Of a stretch of DNA of 64,000 nt, positions 49,201 through 58,492 are shown in pieces (positions within the stretch are counted from its first letter, which is position 1; each line of letters starts with the position of its first letter). The notes beneath the pieces were generated by a model. That model did no database searches. It was not told the DNA's origin and saw only the letters and a list, made by a program, of their open reading frames with translations. The position numbers were made by a program, and so were the translations under genes. Source of the stretch: Anaspis maculata. Lineage: Eukaryota > Arthropoda > Insecta > Coleoptera > Scraptiidae. The DNA is taken from contig OX421965.1 of assembly GCA_949128115.1 (NCBI GenBank), forward strand, positions 30,189,681 through 30,253,680, in the 5' to 3' direction.

Positions 49201-49783
49201 GTCTCGTCTTGATCAACTTTGAGAGCTGGAATCTCCTCAATATAACGCTCTGTAATTTGTTGTCGGTGTTCATTTGGATGAGCTTTGCTTATATGTATCT
49301 TTACACTTCTGTATTTTTTCCCGCAATGTGGACAAGAAGAGAGTAATGTTGGTAATGCCTCGTCCACTTGTTGTTTTGTTTCGGGCCGCGGTGTATCCAA
49401 TGGGCAAAGCATGGCTGTTACATTGTTGTTGATCTCGTTTCTTTCATTTATTTTTCCACTCCGAAGTTTACTCGAGCTGTTATTGAGTGTTGCATCTTCT
49501 GTGTCAGTGCTTCTATGCATTTTGGAGCGATGAATTCCAAGTCCGGTCGCGTTTTTGAACGATTTTCCGCAGTGGCATGTCAGTTGCGTCAAAGGGGTAT
49601 CCACGAACGAGACCGAGCTTTTTGCTGTCTCCGATGGCCCAGCTTCTTCGGCGTCTTTTCTTGAGATCGTCCAGGACTTTATTCTTTTAGCAAATTGTCC
49701 GCTTGATGGATATTTTTGTGGAACATATTCTTCGTCTGATGACAGCGACATGACATTCTGAATGGTAGGTAGGTAGTCATTTG
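46273..49783 (-). mobile_element. R2-type LINE, apparently full length, outside rDNA
   Basis: A single intact ORF with short untranslated ends. The flanks show a possible 8-bp duplication AAATTTTA (46265-46272 and 49784-49791), which would give an element of about 3.5 kb with a 32-bp 5' and a 194-bp 3' untranslated region. The flanking DNA has none of the 28S rRNA sequence in which R2 itself inserts. The ends are provisional because the duplication is AT-rich. Confidence 0.65.
46467..49751 (-). CDS. R2-type reverse transcriptase with restriction-like endonuclease, 1094 aa
   Basis: One enzyme that should nick a DNA target and prime reverse transcription from the nick. The N-terminus has two C2H2 fingers: Cys59/Cys61/His74/His79 (CHCGKSFKNATGLGIHRSKMH region) and Cys140/Cys143/His153/His158 (CPHCGKKYRSVKIH). 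Such fingers bind target DNA in R2-like elements. The reverse transcriptase spans about 375-700, with APGPDRI, WRPIS, MFLDISKAYDNV, LLQGAPLSPILYN and the catalytic FADD at 606-609. A thumb follows. A CCHC knuckle has Cys917, Cys920, His935 and Cys940. The endonuclease core has RRVDVLAID (Asp985) and ILDPTIRFE (Asp1001). No stop or shift interrupts it, and length and order fit the R2/NeSL/R4 group of single-ORF LINEs. The exact clade is not resolved by eye. Confidence 0.93.
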   Translation of the reverse strand: MSLSSDEEYVPQKYPSSGQFAKRIKSWTISRKDAEEAGPSETAKSSVSFVDTPLTQLTCHCGKSFKNATGLGIHRSKMHRSTDTEDATLNNSSSKLRSGKINERNEINNNVTAMLCPLDTPRPETKQQVDEALPTLLSSCPHCGKKYRSVKIHISKAHPNEHRQQITERYIEEIPALKVDQDETESYPPSAEFEKYLQDLSEWNKKFSLALTDKEFDNTIKAFQSFIASSLKYFPGPKHPATRYYELRKKRKSTMVQTNNNFKKTSNPERKTKRDRQKRKEKYLYESVQFNFYNRRRVAVRKVMDNTKQEVCSIPLDILTAAFSERFGTENNTTSQTTGEDAYDMNFNQTDTSMTDTDNEIILEDIQQSIKLIKIDTAPGPDRIISRSLKSKQVAEILLLLTNRIINTGYVPTSLKNARTILIFKGSDPSMTSNWRPISICSLIRRIIERVIIRKISPFITFNQNQRGFTSTPGTFINSSILQGILTAAKQQKKDMTTMFLDISKAYDNVGLKQIEKTVNATKIPSRFKRLIIELQRGNSIQIETSLGKTKPIELKRGLLQGAPLSPILYNMCTDHILSDISEPGIAEFYGFSICDSVPKISIMGFADDTVLVANNEDSAFFLLGMAQQRFSEIGLSLNDSKTQIIHIRHGQLIEKEFFINNTIVNSIGNDKTVKYLGVSFNNTIIFNESKIIKDLNENIRQVVSSPFLHQDQKITVLNQYIWPTLVYPYQTTPAHMMPKSFLNNLDKMIKSAVKEVLCIPSDTPDHLLYSPRTHKGLGLIKASWEAFLQRFNICKTLEKSDNQLVPRIMNLTNEKQICLKALNLTASEDLEISTEDSSLNSTKIRKILRLREFSQWCKLPHKGRGVILFAEYTPANSWMSTRKGLTSSEYTEAIKMNGNVTACRATPGRSQDGNRCRRCSVGIENNVAFETLPHILGVCPFGEALRNARHHTIRASLAKILKTKGWETHEEVPGLADNGSWRRVDVLAIDRKRRKGYILDPTIRFEDSKEQPEAVHVEKRTIYEPTISYFKTKYDIDSIQVFGYLIGARGTIPKFFITNFCQLFNVSTRRAKDIALSALKDSIRIFKHHMFSI

Positions 49784-49791
49784 AAATTTTA

Positions 49792-50363
49792 TTTTTGGGA
49801 TGGGTGGGGGCGAGGGGGCTGAAGATAGAAATTTGCCAATGTATGTTTCAGATGTCCCCCTTGATATAAAAATCGACCTGTTTTTGCGCGAAGAAATATT
49901 GACTAGGAATCGGGAGTTATTGCAGGTGGTTAGTTTTCAAATGATCACCCGGTATAGCCCAGTAAACGTAGGTTTCTACCGGGAACAAATTCGCCCAAAG
50001 CTGATTTTTGGTACAGTGAGTCCTAAGAATATGAGAACTCACCAGTCAATTTTCTCGGAATTTCTCGCGTGTGCTTCATGGTCCTCCAGGTCTTCGGATG
50101 TTTTGAGTCACCTGTAAATTGCAGTTCTCGCCTAGGATTTGCATCACGGCCGCAAAAATGATCCGATTAAGTCGTAATTCTACGCATCATATCCCGCTGA
50201 TACTATTTTAGCACAAAAAGTGTCTATCATTGTTGAAGGGAGGTCGTGGGGGGCGAAGCTCGGCCAGGTGGTTCTTTTTGTTTTCCTGGCCATACAGAAC
50301 CGATCCCTCGACCGATCTTGACAAGTTTGGTATTTTTTCCATATAAATTCAATCTCCTGAACT
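49792..50363. other. Unrecognised spacer
   Basis: Between the R2-type element and the PLE. No gene or repeat recognised. Confidence 0.45.
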
Positions 50364-50375
50364 CAATCCAATGTG

Positions 50376-50557
50376 AATAAATTGAAAAAATTCTCCCATC
50401 CTTCTTCCAATGGTGTTGACGTTATAGGTACTTTTTATTTTGCTTTTAGTTACACCATAAATAATTATTAATACTTCTTTGGCCAACCGGTTTCGCTGTT
50501 AAGCATCGTCAGGGCTGTAATAAGTTTTATGAAGCTGTTGTAGGTATATTAAAATGA
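50376..50557 (-). repeat. PLE pseudo-LTR, copy 1
   Basis: Matches 51197-51380 without indels at a constant 823-bp offset (one or two substitutions seen). Contains the minus-strand hammerhead core CTGACGATGC...GCGAAACC at 50481-50512. Pseudo-LTRs are the terminal direct repeats of PLEs. Confidence 0.85.
50481..50512 (-). ncRNA. Hammerhead ribozyme motif in PLE pseudo-LTR
   Basis: Minus strand: CTGACGA, a short stem (GCT/AGC with an extra T), GAAAC, then CC-GGTT-GG as a minimal stem III. These are the conserved pieces of the minimal hammerheads known from PLEs. The base normally U after stem III is C here, which may reduce cleavage. The same motif recurs at 51304-51335 (minus) and 62321-62352 (plus). 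Confidence 0.6.
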
Positions 50558-50705
50558 GTAAAGGATCTTACTTGAGAAGTGACATTTTGTTATTTATAAT
50601 TATGTATAAAATTCAAATGTTTTTTCAGGTGTTATGATCAGAAACTAGTTGGTCCAAGATTACAATGTATATAAGCATAAAAATTTATAACGATAGTGGA
50701 CTTAG

Positions 50706-50803
50706 AAGGTGTTGCTACAATGAACATTTTATTAGTACCAGATGTTATGGATTTAGGTATTGTTGTTCCTCATCTAATAAAATATTCATTGTAGCAACAC
50801 CTT
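50706..50803 (-). repeat. Stem-loop across the PLE stop codon (minus copy)
   Basis: Arms 50706-50735 and 50774-50803 are complementary over 30 bases with one mismatch. The second arm codes for the last residues of the GIY-YIG ORF (GVATMNILLD), and the other lies just past the stop. The same structure is kept in the plus-strand copy at 61821-61918. Confidence 0.75.
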
Positions 50804-51176
50804 CCAAGTCTTCTGTTTGTTCATTAAGACAGTGGAAATTATGATCAGATTTAAGTCTTAAAATTTCAAGTGATTCTAGTAAAGTTCTTTGTTTAAAATT
50901 TGATGAAAAGTGTAAAAATTTGACATTTAAACTTGGGTCGAAGTTATGTTGAGATAAAATGATATGGCTTGCAAAATGCGATCTACTGTCCATATAACCT
51001 ATTCTTTTTGATTTTATTATGTCTCTGTTATGCTCATTAATTCGTATCGAAAATTTTCTTCCTGTATGGCCCACATATTTTGCGTTACAAGTACCACAAC
51101 TAAGTTCGTAAACACCTGATTTTTCTTCTCTTGGAAGAAAATCTTTGGGATGACTGAGAATTTGTTGTAGTTTTGA
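50745..51176 (-). pseudogene. PLE GIY-YIG endonuclease domain, 5'-truncated copy
   Basis: An open minus-strand frame covers the C-terminal endonuclease of a PLE polyprotein: GVYELSCGTCNAKYVGHTGR (the GIY-YIG core with a CxxC insertion typical of PLEs), RINEHNRDI, then a long ESLEILRLKSDHNFHCLNEQ region. PLE similarity begins near 51,176. The frame reads on upstream into the pseudo-LTR to a start at 51233, a fusion made by the insertion and not a normal N-terminus. The reverse transcriptase is absent. The domain itself looks intact. Confidence 0.85.
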
Positions 51177-51196
51177 ATTCAGCTTCACTAGCATCT

Positions 51197-51380
51197 TGAA
51201 TAAATTGAAAAAATTCTTCCATCCTTCTTCCAATGGTGTTGACGTTATAGGTACTTTTTATTTTGCTTTTAGTTACACCATAAATAATTATTAATACTTC
51301 TTTGGCCAACCGGTTTCGCTGTTAAGCATCGTCAGGGCTGTAATAAGTTTTATGAAGCTGTTGTAGGTATATTAAAATGA
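51197..51380 (-). repeat. PLE pseudo-LTR, copy 2, with hammerhead motif
   Basis: Direct repeat of 50374-50557. Its minus-strand hammerhead core is at 51304-51335. It lies just upstream of the truncated coding part, the expected place for the 5' pseudo-LTR of a short PLE copy. It abuts the plus-strand PLE copy at 51,380/51,381. Confidence 0.85.
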
Positions 51381-51399
51381 ATTATATAATATATTAAAT

Positions 51400-51972
51400 A
51401 TTATACAATATATTAAACTTCAAGCACCTCACTATCAGCAAAGAAAGCAATACAAACGGCCAGAACAACATGGATTAAAGCAGAAATCAAAAGACATTAC
51501 CATAAGATAAGCGAGATCGATTTAAAACTAAAATTTCTTTATTTCAAGATAAGTGCATTCCTGCATAGCCTAGAATTTGATAGTTTACAAAACTCTATTT
51601 TACAAGAAGTTCAAGACAACGGCATAAAAAAGTTCAAGAAAATCACAAATAAATTGGAAGCACTAAGGCAAAGCCAAGCTCCACCACAACGAGAACGCAC
51701 AAGCACCAAAGTCTCAAATCACAACTTCCACAGGAGAATTCACAATTTATCAGACACAAACTTTACCGAACAAGAAACAGAAATATTGGAACTGGGCCTT
51801 AAATATAACCTCCACCCAAACAAAAATAACATCGTGAAACATTTCGAAAATCTTGCTGTTGACATTGAAAACATCATTTTGACAACGACAATTCCCAACA
51901 ATAAAGGTTTATTGAAGTCAAAGTTACAAGTACACCTACACGACTCTCTGATCAATTACAAATTCAGAAATA
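51400..51972 (+). pseudogene. PLE polyprotein, N-terminal segment (part 1 of 3)
   Basis: A plus-strand frame runs from about 51,415 through KLKFLYFKISAFLHSLEF and ends in the conserved N-terminal PLE block NLSDTNFTEQETEILELGLK. It runs into the TIR element at 51973, with the last PLE codons coding INYKFRN. No ATG is clear near the start, so the 5' end is probably truncated at the AT-rich junction with the minus copy. The next part resumes at 55054 in a compatible frame. Confidence 0.8.
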
Positions 51973-52961
51973 TAGTCCGGTGGATTAGCGCCTAAACTAT
52001 GCATTTTGTGATAAAGCAAAGGGCTTCTGGATTTACATTCTTGAGGCTGAACTTGACAATTCCAGAAATGGCGCCAGCGAGTTTGGTGTGGCAGGTGACC
52101 TCAGGAGCCATCCAGAGCTGTGAAAGTACCAAAATCTTCCATGTTCCTCGAAGGCACTCAAATACATGATACTTCGATGCTCTGATACCCTATGGGGAGG
52201 AATTGACAAAATATGTCGATGCTGATTACGTAAGGGGGCTGAGGAGAAGGCATTTTTGTCTTTGAAGGCGATTTATGGTTTTCATCAATCCTGAATGAAT
52301 ATGAAGAAGTTTGGTATCATTTTCGACTGAAATCGACGTTCTGAGTTCGAATAAAGTGTTCAAATTACGTTAAAAACATGTTTGAACAAGTTTATGTGAA
52401 AAAACACGCTTTTTTGATATTCAACTTTAACCCCATGGTTTTCACTCCTCGCCACAGGCATTCCATTTATTCTTGCATATTCAGTATTTTTCAACTTTTC
52501 TTCGATTGAGAAAGATGCATTAGATATGCTTCTCATCTTCACAAGCTCATAGAAGTGTCTGGTCGCGAGGGCAGTTTTGCGTCAACACGGCATCACAGTG
52601 GGCTAAATCATCATTCTAGCTGGACAAAAGTCAAGAAATGCAAGACACTGGGATTTGATGTATATTCTTTTGGTTCTATTCCCAATACCTGTAGTGTATT
52701 AAAAATCATGATAGACAGGTACTGAAACAAATGCAACGACTTTAACAGATCAGTAAACATTGATATACCATTTATTCAGAAATTGGGTTCATCGAGATTT
52801 TGACGATCTCAGCTCAAAAACTGTAATACATTTTTGAAAAGTGGCTTCATTTCATGAAATGGACGTCCATAACAGAGGTAATTTGGTCTTATTCATCAGA
52901 AACTCATGTATATTTCACTCTTTCTGGTCCACATTAACTTTATGACTCACGTTCAGAAAAT

Positions 52962-53159
52962 GTTTGTCAAACTTTGGAAGCTTGTTGTAAAAAACTTCCA
53001 CGAGTTTCCAATGATTTTCTTGTTTTACTGAATAGATTGATCCTTCCTGATCATGTGTACAAAGAATTGGCTGCCAGCTACTGCCTAAACTATTTTTTCA
53101 TGGCCATGCGTGTTGAAATCGAAACACGAGATAATTTCTACAAAACTGATCATAATTAA
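52962..53159 (+). CDS. Unidentified ORF or exon inside TIR element 1
   Basis: About 65 codons ending at a stop at 53159. From the first ATG (codon near 52974 if an alternative start is allowed) it reads EACCKKLPRVSNDFLVLLNR and continues LILPDHVYKELAASYCLNYF. A possible splice acceptor (CACGTTCAG, about 52,957) precedes it. Composition is protein-like and hydrophobic-rich near the end. I do not recognise the family. It could be a transposase exon or a captured host exon. Confidence 0.3.
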   Translation, partial: VCQTLEACCKKLPRVSNDFLVLLNRLILPDHVYKELAASYCLNYFFMAMRVEIETRDNFYKTDHN

Positions 53160-53254
53160 ATGAAACTTCGTGGTATTGTAGCTCATAAAAACTACTTTAA
53201 AAAAAAAGTATAACACTTGAGCAAGCTTCTTCGAGAAAATTTTGAAAAAAAAAA

Positions 53255-53345
53255 TTCCGACGCCAGGATTCGAACCCGCTCTGAATTTGAAAATTGGATC
53301 GGAATACTTTTGTCCAGTCAATGTAGCCATTCGTCCCACTGTGGC
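53255..53345 (-). repeat. tRNA-like segment with box A and box B
   Basis: On the minus strand: ATGGCTACATTGACTGG (box A-like) and, about 45 bases on, GGGTTCGAATCCTGG (box B). The acceptor ends do not pair, so it is not a tRNA gene. It may be a SINE head. No target duplication was found. Confidence 0.35.
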
Positions 53346-53939
53346 GGCACCTGATAAGTGACGCATGCTTCACTTTAAAAACGTGTTGCGTCACAAATAG
53401 AGGCTTTATTGTACGGTTTTCAACTTTGTCTTGCAGAGGAAGAATTGTTCCTCCTTGTAAAAGCCACAAACATGATATCGAAGCTGTATCGCATGCACAA
53501 TATGACTTTTCGTGTGAAAGTGCGTCAATTACAGTGTTCAAAGTTGACATAAAATAACTTTCGGAACAAATCCTTCTAATCATCTTGTGAAAACAAAAGA
53601 CATATCCAGTGTATGTTTTTCATCATTAAGAGACCTGTGACTAATACAATATTCAACAATTTCGATTCCAGATGTCTTCGAAAATTAATAAATCTGCAGT
53701 GAAAACTTTGATATTTTCCCTGATTTTTTTTCCGAATCGAGATACCGAGTGATGCGATCCAAGGGTACATCGATACTGCATTTTGGGTTAGGGCAACGAA
53801 TTTTTTTATGTGCGAACCTTATACCAATAAACATGATTTGACCCGCGGCACCTGAAATTTCGTCAATAAGGAGGCGAATGGGGACCCTTCAAACTTTGAA
53901 GATGAAAGAACCTGGCTAGCCTGGGAAACCCTGGTAGAA

Positions 53940-54225
53940 AAGTGCCCATGGGCACATTTTGGAACACATATGTGCCCCATGGCATTGTTTACCATGAGGA
54001 TGTGCCCAATGCAACCATGTGCACCATGAAGATGTGCTCAACGTTCCCATGATGTGCATCATTCAGATGTGCTCAACGTTCCCATGTGCGTCATGAGGAT
54101 ATGCTCAAAATACAGGAGGATATGCCCAACCAACCATAGTCACATCCCCATGAATACATTGAGCACATCCCCATGGTGCACACGGATACGTTGAGCACAT
54201 CCTCATAGTGCACATGAGTCATCAT
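53940..54225. repeat. Degenerate minisatellite with mirrored halves
   Basis: Repeated short phrases (atgtgctcaacgttcccatg, gaggatgtgcccaa, catgtgcaccatgaagatgt) lie in the left half and their reverse complements (gagcacatccccatggtgca, ttgagcacatcctcat) in the right half. Unit length is irregular, around 36-45 bases. Confidence 0.65.
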
Positions 54226-54289
54226 CACATCAACATCAAATAGCACCTCCAAGGTATTAGGTATATGTAATAGCCTACCTGGAGGCTGT

Positions 54290-54352
54290 GAACAATCTGT
54301 AACACCCTGTTACCTACAGGCTGTAAACAATCTGTAACACCCTGTACATGAA
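54290..54352 (+). repeat. Two-copy tandem repeat (about 33 bp)
   Basis: The phrase ggctgt(g/a)aacaatctgtaacaccctgt occurs twice in a row. It ends in the CACCCTGT signature of the Tc1-like repeats. Confidence 0.6.
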
Positions 54353-54551
54353 AAGAGGCAAAAAATTATAGATAGCTAACTAATATTTTGGAATCTTCAT
54401 GAGAATTGACTATGGAAAGTTTTTTTTTTGAGATCATTGCAAAGAGAAAGGCCCCAAGAAAAGGGTTGTAATGGCGCGGAGCACCCTGTATATTATGGAA
54501 ATAATGATTGCTAATGAACAAGAATAGAAATCAAAATTAAAGTGTCGCAAA

Positions 54552-54855
54552 ATGTGTAAAATGCTCACTGCTTTATCAAACCAAAAGAAAAATCAATTCT
54601 TCCTCAAGAACACGCCATCAAAATGCTTGATTTCCATACTAACGGCTCGATACCAAGTTGGGGCTGAGACCGCCGTAAGTGCGGTTACTATAGCAACGGC
54701 CAATCAGACCGCTCTATTTGGCAAGTTACGCCGTCCTAACTTTTGCGCCTGCAACTTGGTATCGAGCCCTAACTCCACAAGCAACACAAATAGGACTGCT
54801 TCCAACAAGAAAGGCTGCAACACGATACAAATCAATTATTTGTGATCGTTTTCGA
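54552..54855 (+). pseudogene. Unidentified ORF in TIR element 1, split by a MITE
   Basis: From the ATG at 54552 the frame reads MCKMLTALSNQKKNQFFLKN and on to CLISIL, where the MITE at 54643 begins. Beyond the MITE the sequence continues open in a matching frame (IGLLPTRKAATRYKS) if the MITE and one TAA are removed. That argues that it was coding before the MITE arrived. The product is unknown. A transposase fragment is possible. Confidence 0.35.
54643..54769. mobile_element. MITE, 127 bp, TAA duplication
   Basis: Ends CGGCTCGATACCAAGTTG and, on the other strand, GGGCTCGATACCAAGTTG. Flanked by TAA at 54640-54642 and 54770-54772, the duplication typical of PIF/Harbinger. Nested in TIR element 1. 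Confidence 0.8.
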
Positions 54856-55053
54856 GCTTTTAAATAACAGCAACGAAACTTTTGTTCTTCCATACTTACG
54901 GATGGCTCCTGAGGTCGCCTGCCACACTAAACTCGTTGGCGCCAATTCTGGAATTGTCAAGTTGAATCTCAAGGACGTAAATCCAGAAGCCCCTTGCTTT
55001 ATCACAAAATGCATAGTTTCGACATTTTTTGGCGCTAATCCACCGGACTAATA

Positions 55054-55270
55054 CACAGAAAACCACAAAGACTGAGAAAGCATTATGTTCCATAAAGAAA
55101 AACATGAAAGATAATAACCTAATCATCACAAAAGCAGATAAAGGACAAAGTCTTGTTATTTTAAACAAAACCGATTATGTACAAAAAGTTGAAAATTTTC
55201 TATCACAAGGCGATTTCAGAGTCATCAACACAAATCCTCACAATAACTATATCAAGTGCTTCAAAGACAC
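55054..55270 (+). pseudogene. PLE polyprotein, RT start (part 2 of 3)
   Basis: Open frame with the conserved first block of PLE reverse transcriptases, NNLIITKADKGQSLVILNKT, after a lysine-rich linker. It follows TIR element 1 in register with part 1 and stops where foldback A begins (55271). Confidence 0.85.
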
Positions 55271-56517
55271 TTAGTATATTGGAAATTGCAAAAAATAGGT
55301 GCTTTGCTGGAATAAATTCAAACAAAAACGATTTTTTTACCATGGCAAGCTTACAGTCCCTTCTTCAACATATCAAAAGTCCTCAACTCTGGGACTGCTA
55401 CAAATCAGTATACAGGGTGAAAGTTTATTATTTTTCTTTACTTTCTTTTTTTCTTGAAAAACTGATGACCGAAAAAAACGGTTTCAGGCTAGTTTGATAG
55501 GCCATAGTCTTCCAATAAACATATAAAAAATATACCACCCAGCAACTGCTGCGTATCAAGTTACAGGGTGAAAACTATTTTTCATCTTCAATTTTTTTTC
55601 TTAGTGGAACTGATCTAGATTGAAGCCGGTTCCAGTTCTTTTGCAAGCTTATAATGTCATACTGAAAATATAGAAAAGGCACATCTCTGCATCTGCTGCT
55701 TTTCAATTTACAGGGTGGAAAGTCATTTTCACGTTTCAATTTTTTTTCTTGATGAAATCGGCTCACACAACCATTGCGACGGGTTTTTCTGTAAATTTGG
55801 GGTTTCTAGTCAAACATATCAAAATAATACATTTCTGTTACAGCTACGTTTTTATTTACAAATTTAAATGTTTGGTTGCGTTCCAAGAATTTTTGAATTT
55901 TTGATGCAATATACCCGAATATACCCAAACATTTAAATTTGTAAAAAAAAACATAGCTGTAGCAGAAATGTATTATTTTGATATGTTTGACTAGAAACTT
56001 CAAGTTCACAGAAGAATCAGTCGAAATTGATGTGTGAGCCAATTTCACCAAGAAAAAAATTGAAACGTGAAAATGACTTTTCACCCTGTAAATTGAAAAG
56101 CAGCAGTTGCAGAAATGTATCCTTTTTATATGTTCAGTATGACATTTTAAGCTTGCAAAAGAACAGGAACCGGCTTCAATCTAGATCAGTTCCACTAAGA
56201 AAAAAAATTGAAGATGAAAAATAGTTTCCACCCTGTAACTTGATACACAGCAGTTGCTGAGTAGTATATTTCTTATATGTTTATTGGAAGACCATGGCCT
56301 ATCAAACTAGCCTAAAACCGTTTTTTTCAGTAATCGTTTTTTGAGAAAGAAAGGAAATAAAGAAAAATAATAAAATTTCACCCTGTATACTAATTTGTAG
56401 CAGTCCTAGAGTTGAGGACTTTTGATATGTTGAAGAGGGAACTGAAAGCTAGCCATGGTAAAAAAATCGTTTTTGTTTGAATTAATTCTAGCAGATATTC
56501 TATTTCCAATATACTAA
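55271..56517. mobile_element. Foldback element A (1.25 kb)
   Basis: Ends TTAGTATATTGGAAAT and ATTTCCAATATACTAA. The arms are inverted copies meeting near 55,900, close to identical except near the left tip. Short ACAGGGTGAAA modules inside recur in both arms. The PLE sequence just left (actatatcaagtgcttcaaa) resembles the sequence just right (actatcagagcttgcaacga), possibly a long, diverged duplication. Confidence 0.7.
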
Positions 56518-56560
56518 CTATCAGAGCTTGCAACGACACATTACATATAGTCCAGGCGCC

Positions 56561-58125
56561 AGGGAGCAAAAATCAGCTCAATAAGGAAATAATTATTTCC
56601 TGGCTGGAAACTAGCTTAAAACGATCTGTGTAGCTTAGGTTTCGACATACTAATTTCCCCCCTTTCGGAAATGTCGGCGTCATGTCGCCATCATCAACAA
56701 GAAGTGCACCAGCGTGGTTTTTGCCGAATATCTTGATTTTGGGCCATTTGACAGCAAAAGATGTAAGAAGTCATTTTGAAACCAATGAAATTCCCTACGG
56801 AATAGTTTTTCAATGACTTTTCTGCGACCTATGGTTTTTGAGATAGAGCTTCTGGAAGCGAGAGGCATTGTCGCAAAAGCTCCATGGCCACTTGACTCGA
56901 AAAACTAAAATGTCGATGTGACAAAAAAAAAATCAAAATGAGATTTTTCGAGAATCCTTCTGCTATAGTTGCGGTGATGGTCTTAAACTCTTTCTCTTGA
57001 ACCGTTGATTACGAATATAGAAAAGTCAAAAATGTCACATTGTACATATACAGGGTGTACTGAAGGAATCAAATCAGATCAGAGAAATTTTACATATTTC
57101 TTCGATTTAGCCTATATGCGACACTCTAAGCACCTAACACGAGTCCAATATTAATATGGATTTGCTCTATAAGCTTCACTTAATACACTAAAGAAGGGGT
57201 CAGCTCACAGCTTTACTGTGAAATGTTTTGAAGGCCCTCTGAAATCATCAAAATATTAAAAATTTACAGTACCAAGGAATGTATATAACAGTATATTATA
57301 TACCAAGGGACCAAAGTGAATTTTTAATTTGGGGATTTGAACCCAAAGGGCCCTCGAGCGACAAACTTCACCCAAGGGATCAAAAATTCACTTTGGTTCC
57401 TTAGTATATAATATACTGTTACATACATTTCTTGCTACTGTAAATTTTGATGATTTCAGAGGGCCTTCAAAACATTTTATAGGAAGGCTGTGAGCTGACC
57501 ACTTCTTGAGTGTTTCAAGTGGAGCTTACAGAGCAATGCATATTGATATTGGACTCGTGATAGGTGCTTAGAGTTTCACATAGGCTAAATCGAAGAAATA
57601 TGTCAAATTTCTCTGTTATGATTTGATTCCCGTAGTACACCCTGTATATGTACAATGTGACGTTTTTGACTTTCCCATATTCGTAATGTACGGTTCAAGA
57701 GGAAGAGTTTAAGACCATCACCGCAACTATAGCATAAATAATTCTCGAGTAATCTCATTTTGAATTTTTTTTTGTCACATCGACATTTTAGTTTTTTGAG
57801 TCAAGTGGCCATGGAGCTTTCACGACAATGACTCTCGCTTCCAGAAGCTCTATCTCAAAGACCATAGGTCGCAAAAAATTGGTTGAAAAACCAAACTGAA
57901 GGGAATTTCATAGGCTTCAAAATGACCCCTTACATCTTTTGCTGTCAGATGACCCAAAATTAAGATATTCGGCAAAAACCACGCTGGTGCACTTCTTGTT
58001 GATGATGGCGACATGACGCCGACATTTCCGAAAGGGGGGAAACTAGTATGTCAAAGCCTAAGCTACACAGATCGTTTAAAGCTAGTTTCCAGCCAGGAAA
58101 CAATTATTTCCTTATTGTTTTTCCT
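56561..58125. mobile_element. Foldback element B (1.57 kb) within TIR element 2
   Basis: Flanked by GGCGCC on each side (56555-56560, 58126-58131), taken as a 6-bp target duplication. Arms match in reverse over about 780 bp each (for example ggaaataattatttcctggc, gacatgacgccgacatttcc). Its centre, near 57,285-57,420, holds another hairpin with CAGTATATTATATACCAAGG ends. Non-coding. Confidence 0.75.
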
Positions 58126-58492
58126 GGCGCCTCACAGTGATCGATTTGCCATTTTTAGGGGGACATTTATAGTTTTGATCAAAAATAATCCAAAATTGTT
58201 CTAGTCCACTTCTTTTTTATAAATTATGATCTTTAAAGTTCTAAAACAGCTTTTCAATCGTTATTACCTTCCCAACCCGTCCCCTCATGCGGAAGGGAAA
58301 GTAAAGTGATGATGCAAGGGATAGGTTCTGACATGATAGCTGCCGAACCGTTGATCCGATCGACTTGCAATTTGCAAGCCCTTGAAAAACTGTATTCAAA
58401 ACAGTTGAAAATATTTTTTCATCTGTCACCTGTCAAAAATTGAAAAATGACATAGTTGAAAATTCGACATTTTAAAACTCAAAAACTACCCG

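Larger units (their letters stand above)
51973..55050. mobile_element. TIR element 1 (TAGTCC ends, ATA duplication) inside the PLE
   Basis: 3078 bp. Terminal inverted repeats of 141 and 151 bp (51973-52113 and 54900-55050) differ by a 10-base indel and about one base in eight. Ends are TAGTCCGGTGGATTAGCGCC and its complement. ATA flanks both sides (51970-51972, 55051-55053). Dropping the element and one ATA joins the two PLE segments in frame, confirming the borders. Three-base duplications occur in PIF/Harbinger, Zator and Academ families, but the end sequence fits none I can name. It has no complete transposase. Contents: an ORF at 52962-53159, a tRNA-like box, a degenerate minisatellite and a nested MITE. 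Confidence 0.85.

Noticed and set aside
46842..49761. Plus-strand ORFs opposite the R2-type gene
   Set aside because: Shadows of the minus-strand coding frame. Composition follows its codons in reverse.
46273..49783. True R2 insertion in 28S rRNA genes
   Set aside because: Neither flank contains recognisable 28S sequence. The domain architecture alone does not prove the R2 target.
51190..51233. Start codon of the minus-strand GIY-YIG ORF
   Set aside because: The first 15-20 codons lie in the pseudo-LTR and differ from the plus copy upstream of 51,176. The ATG is a by-product of the truncated insertion.
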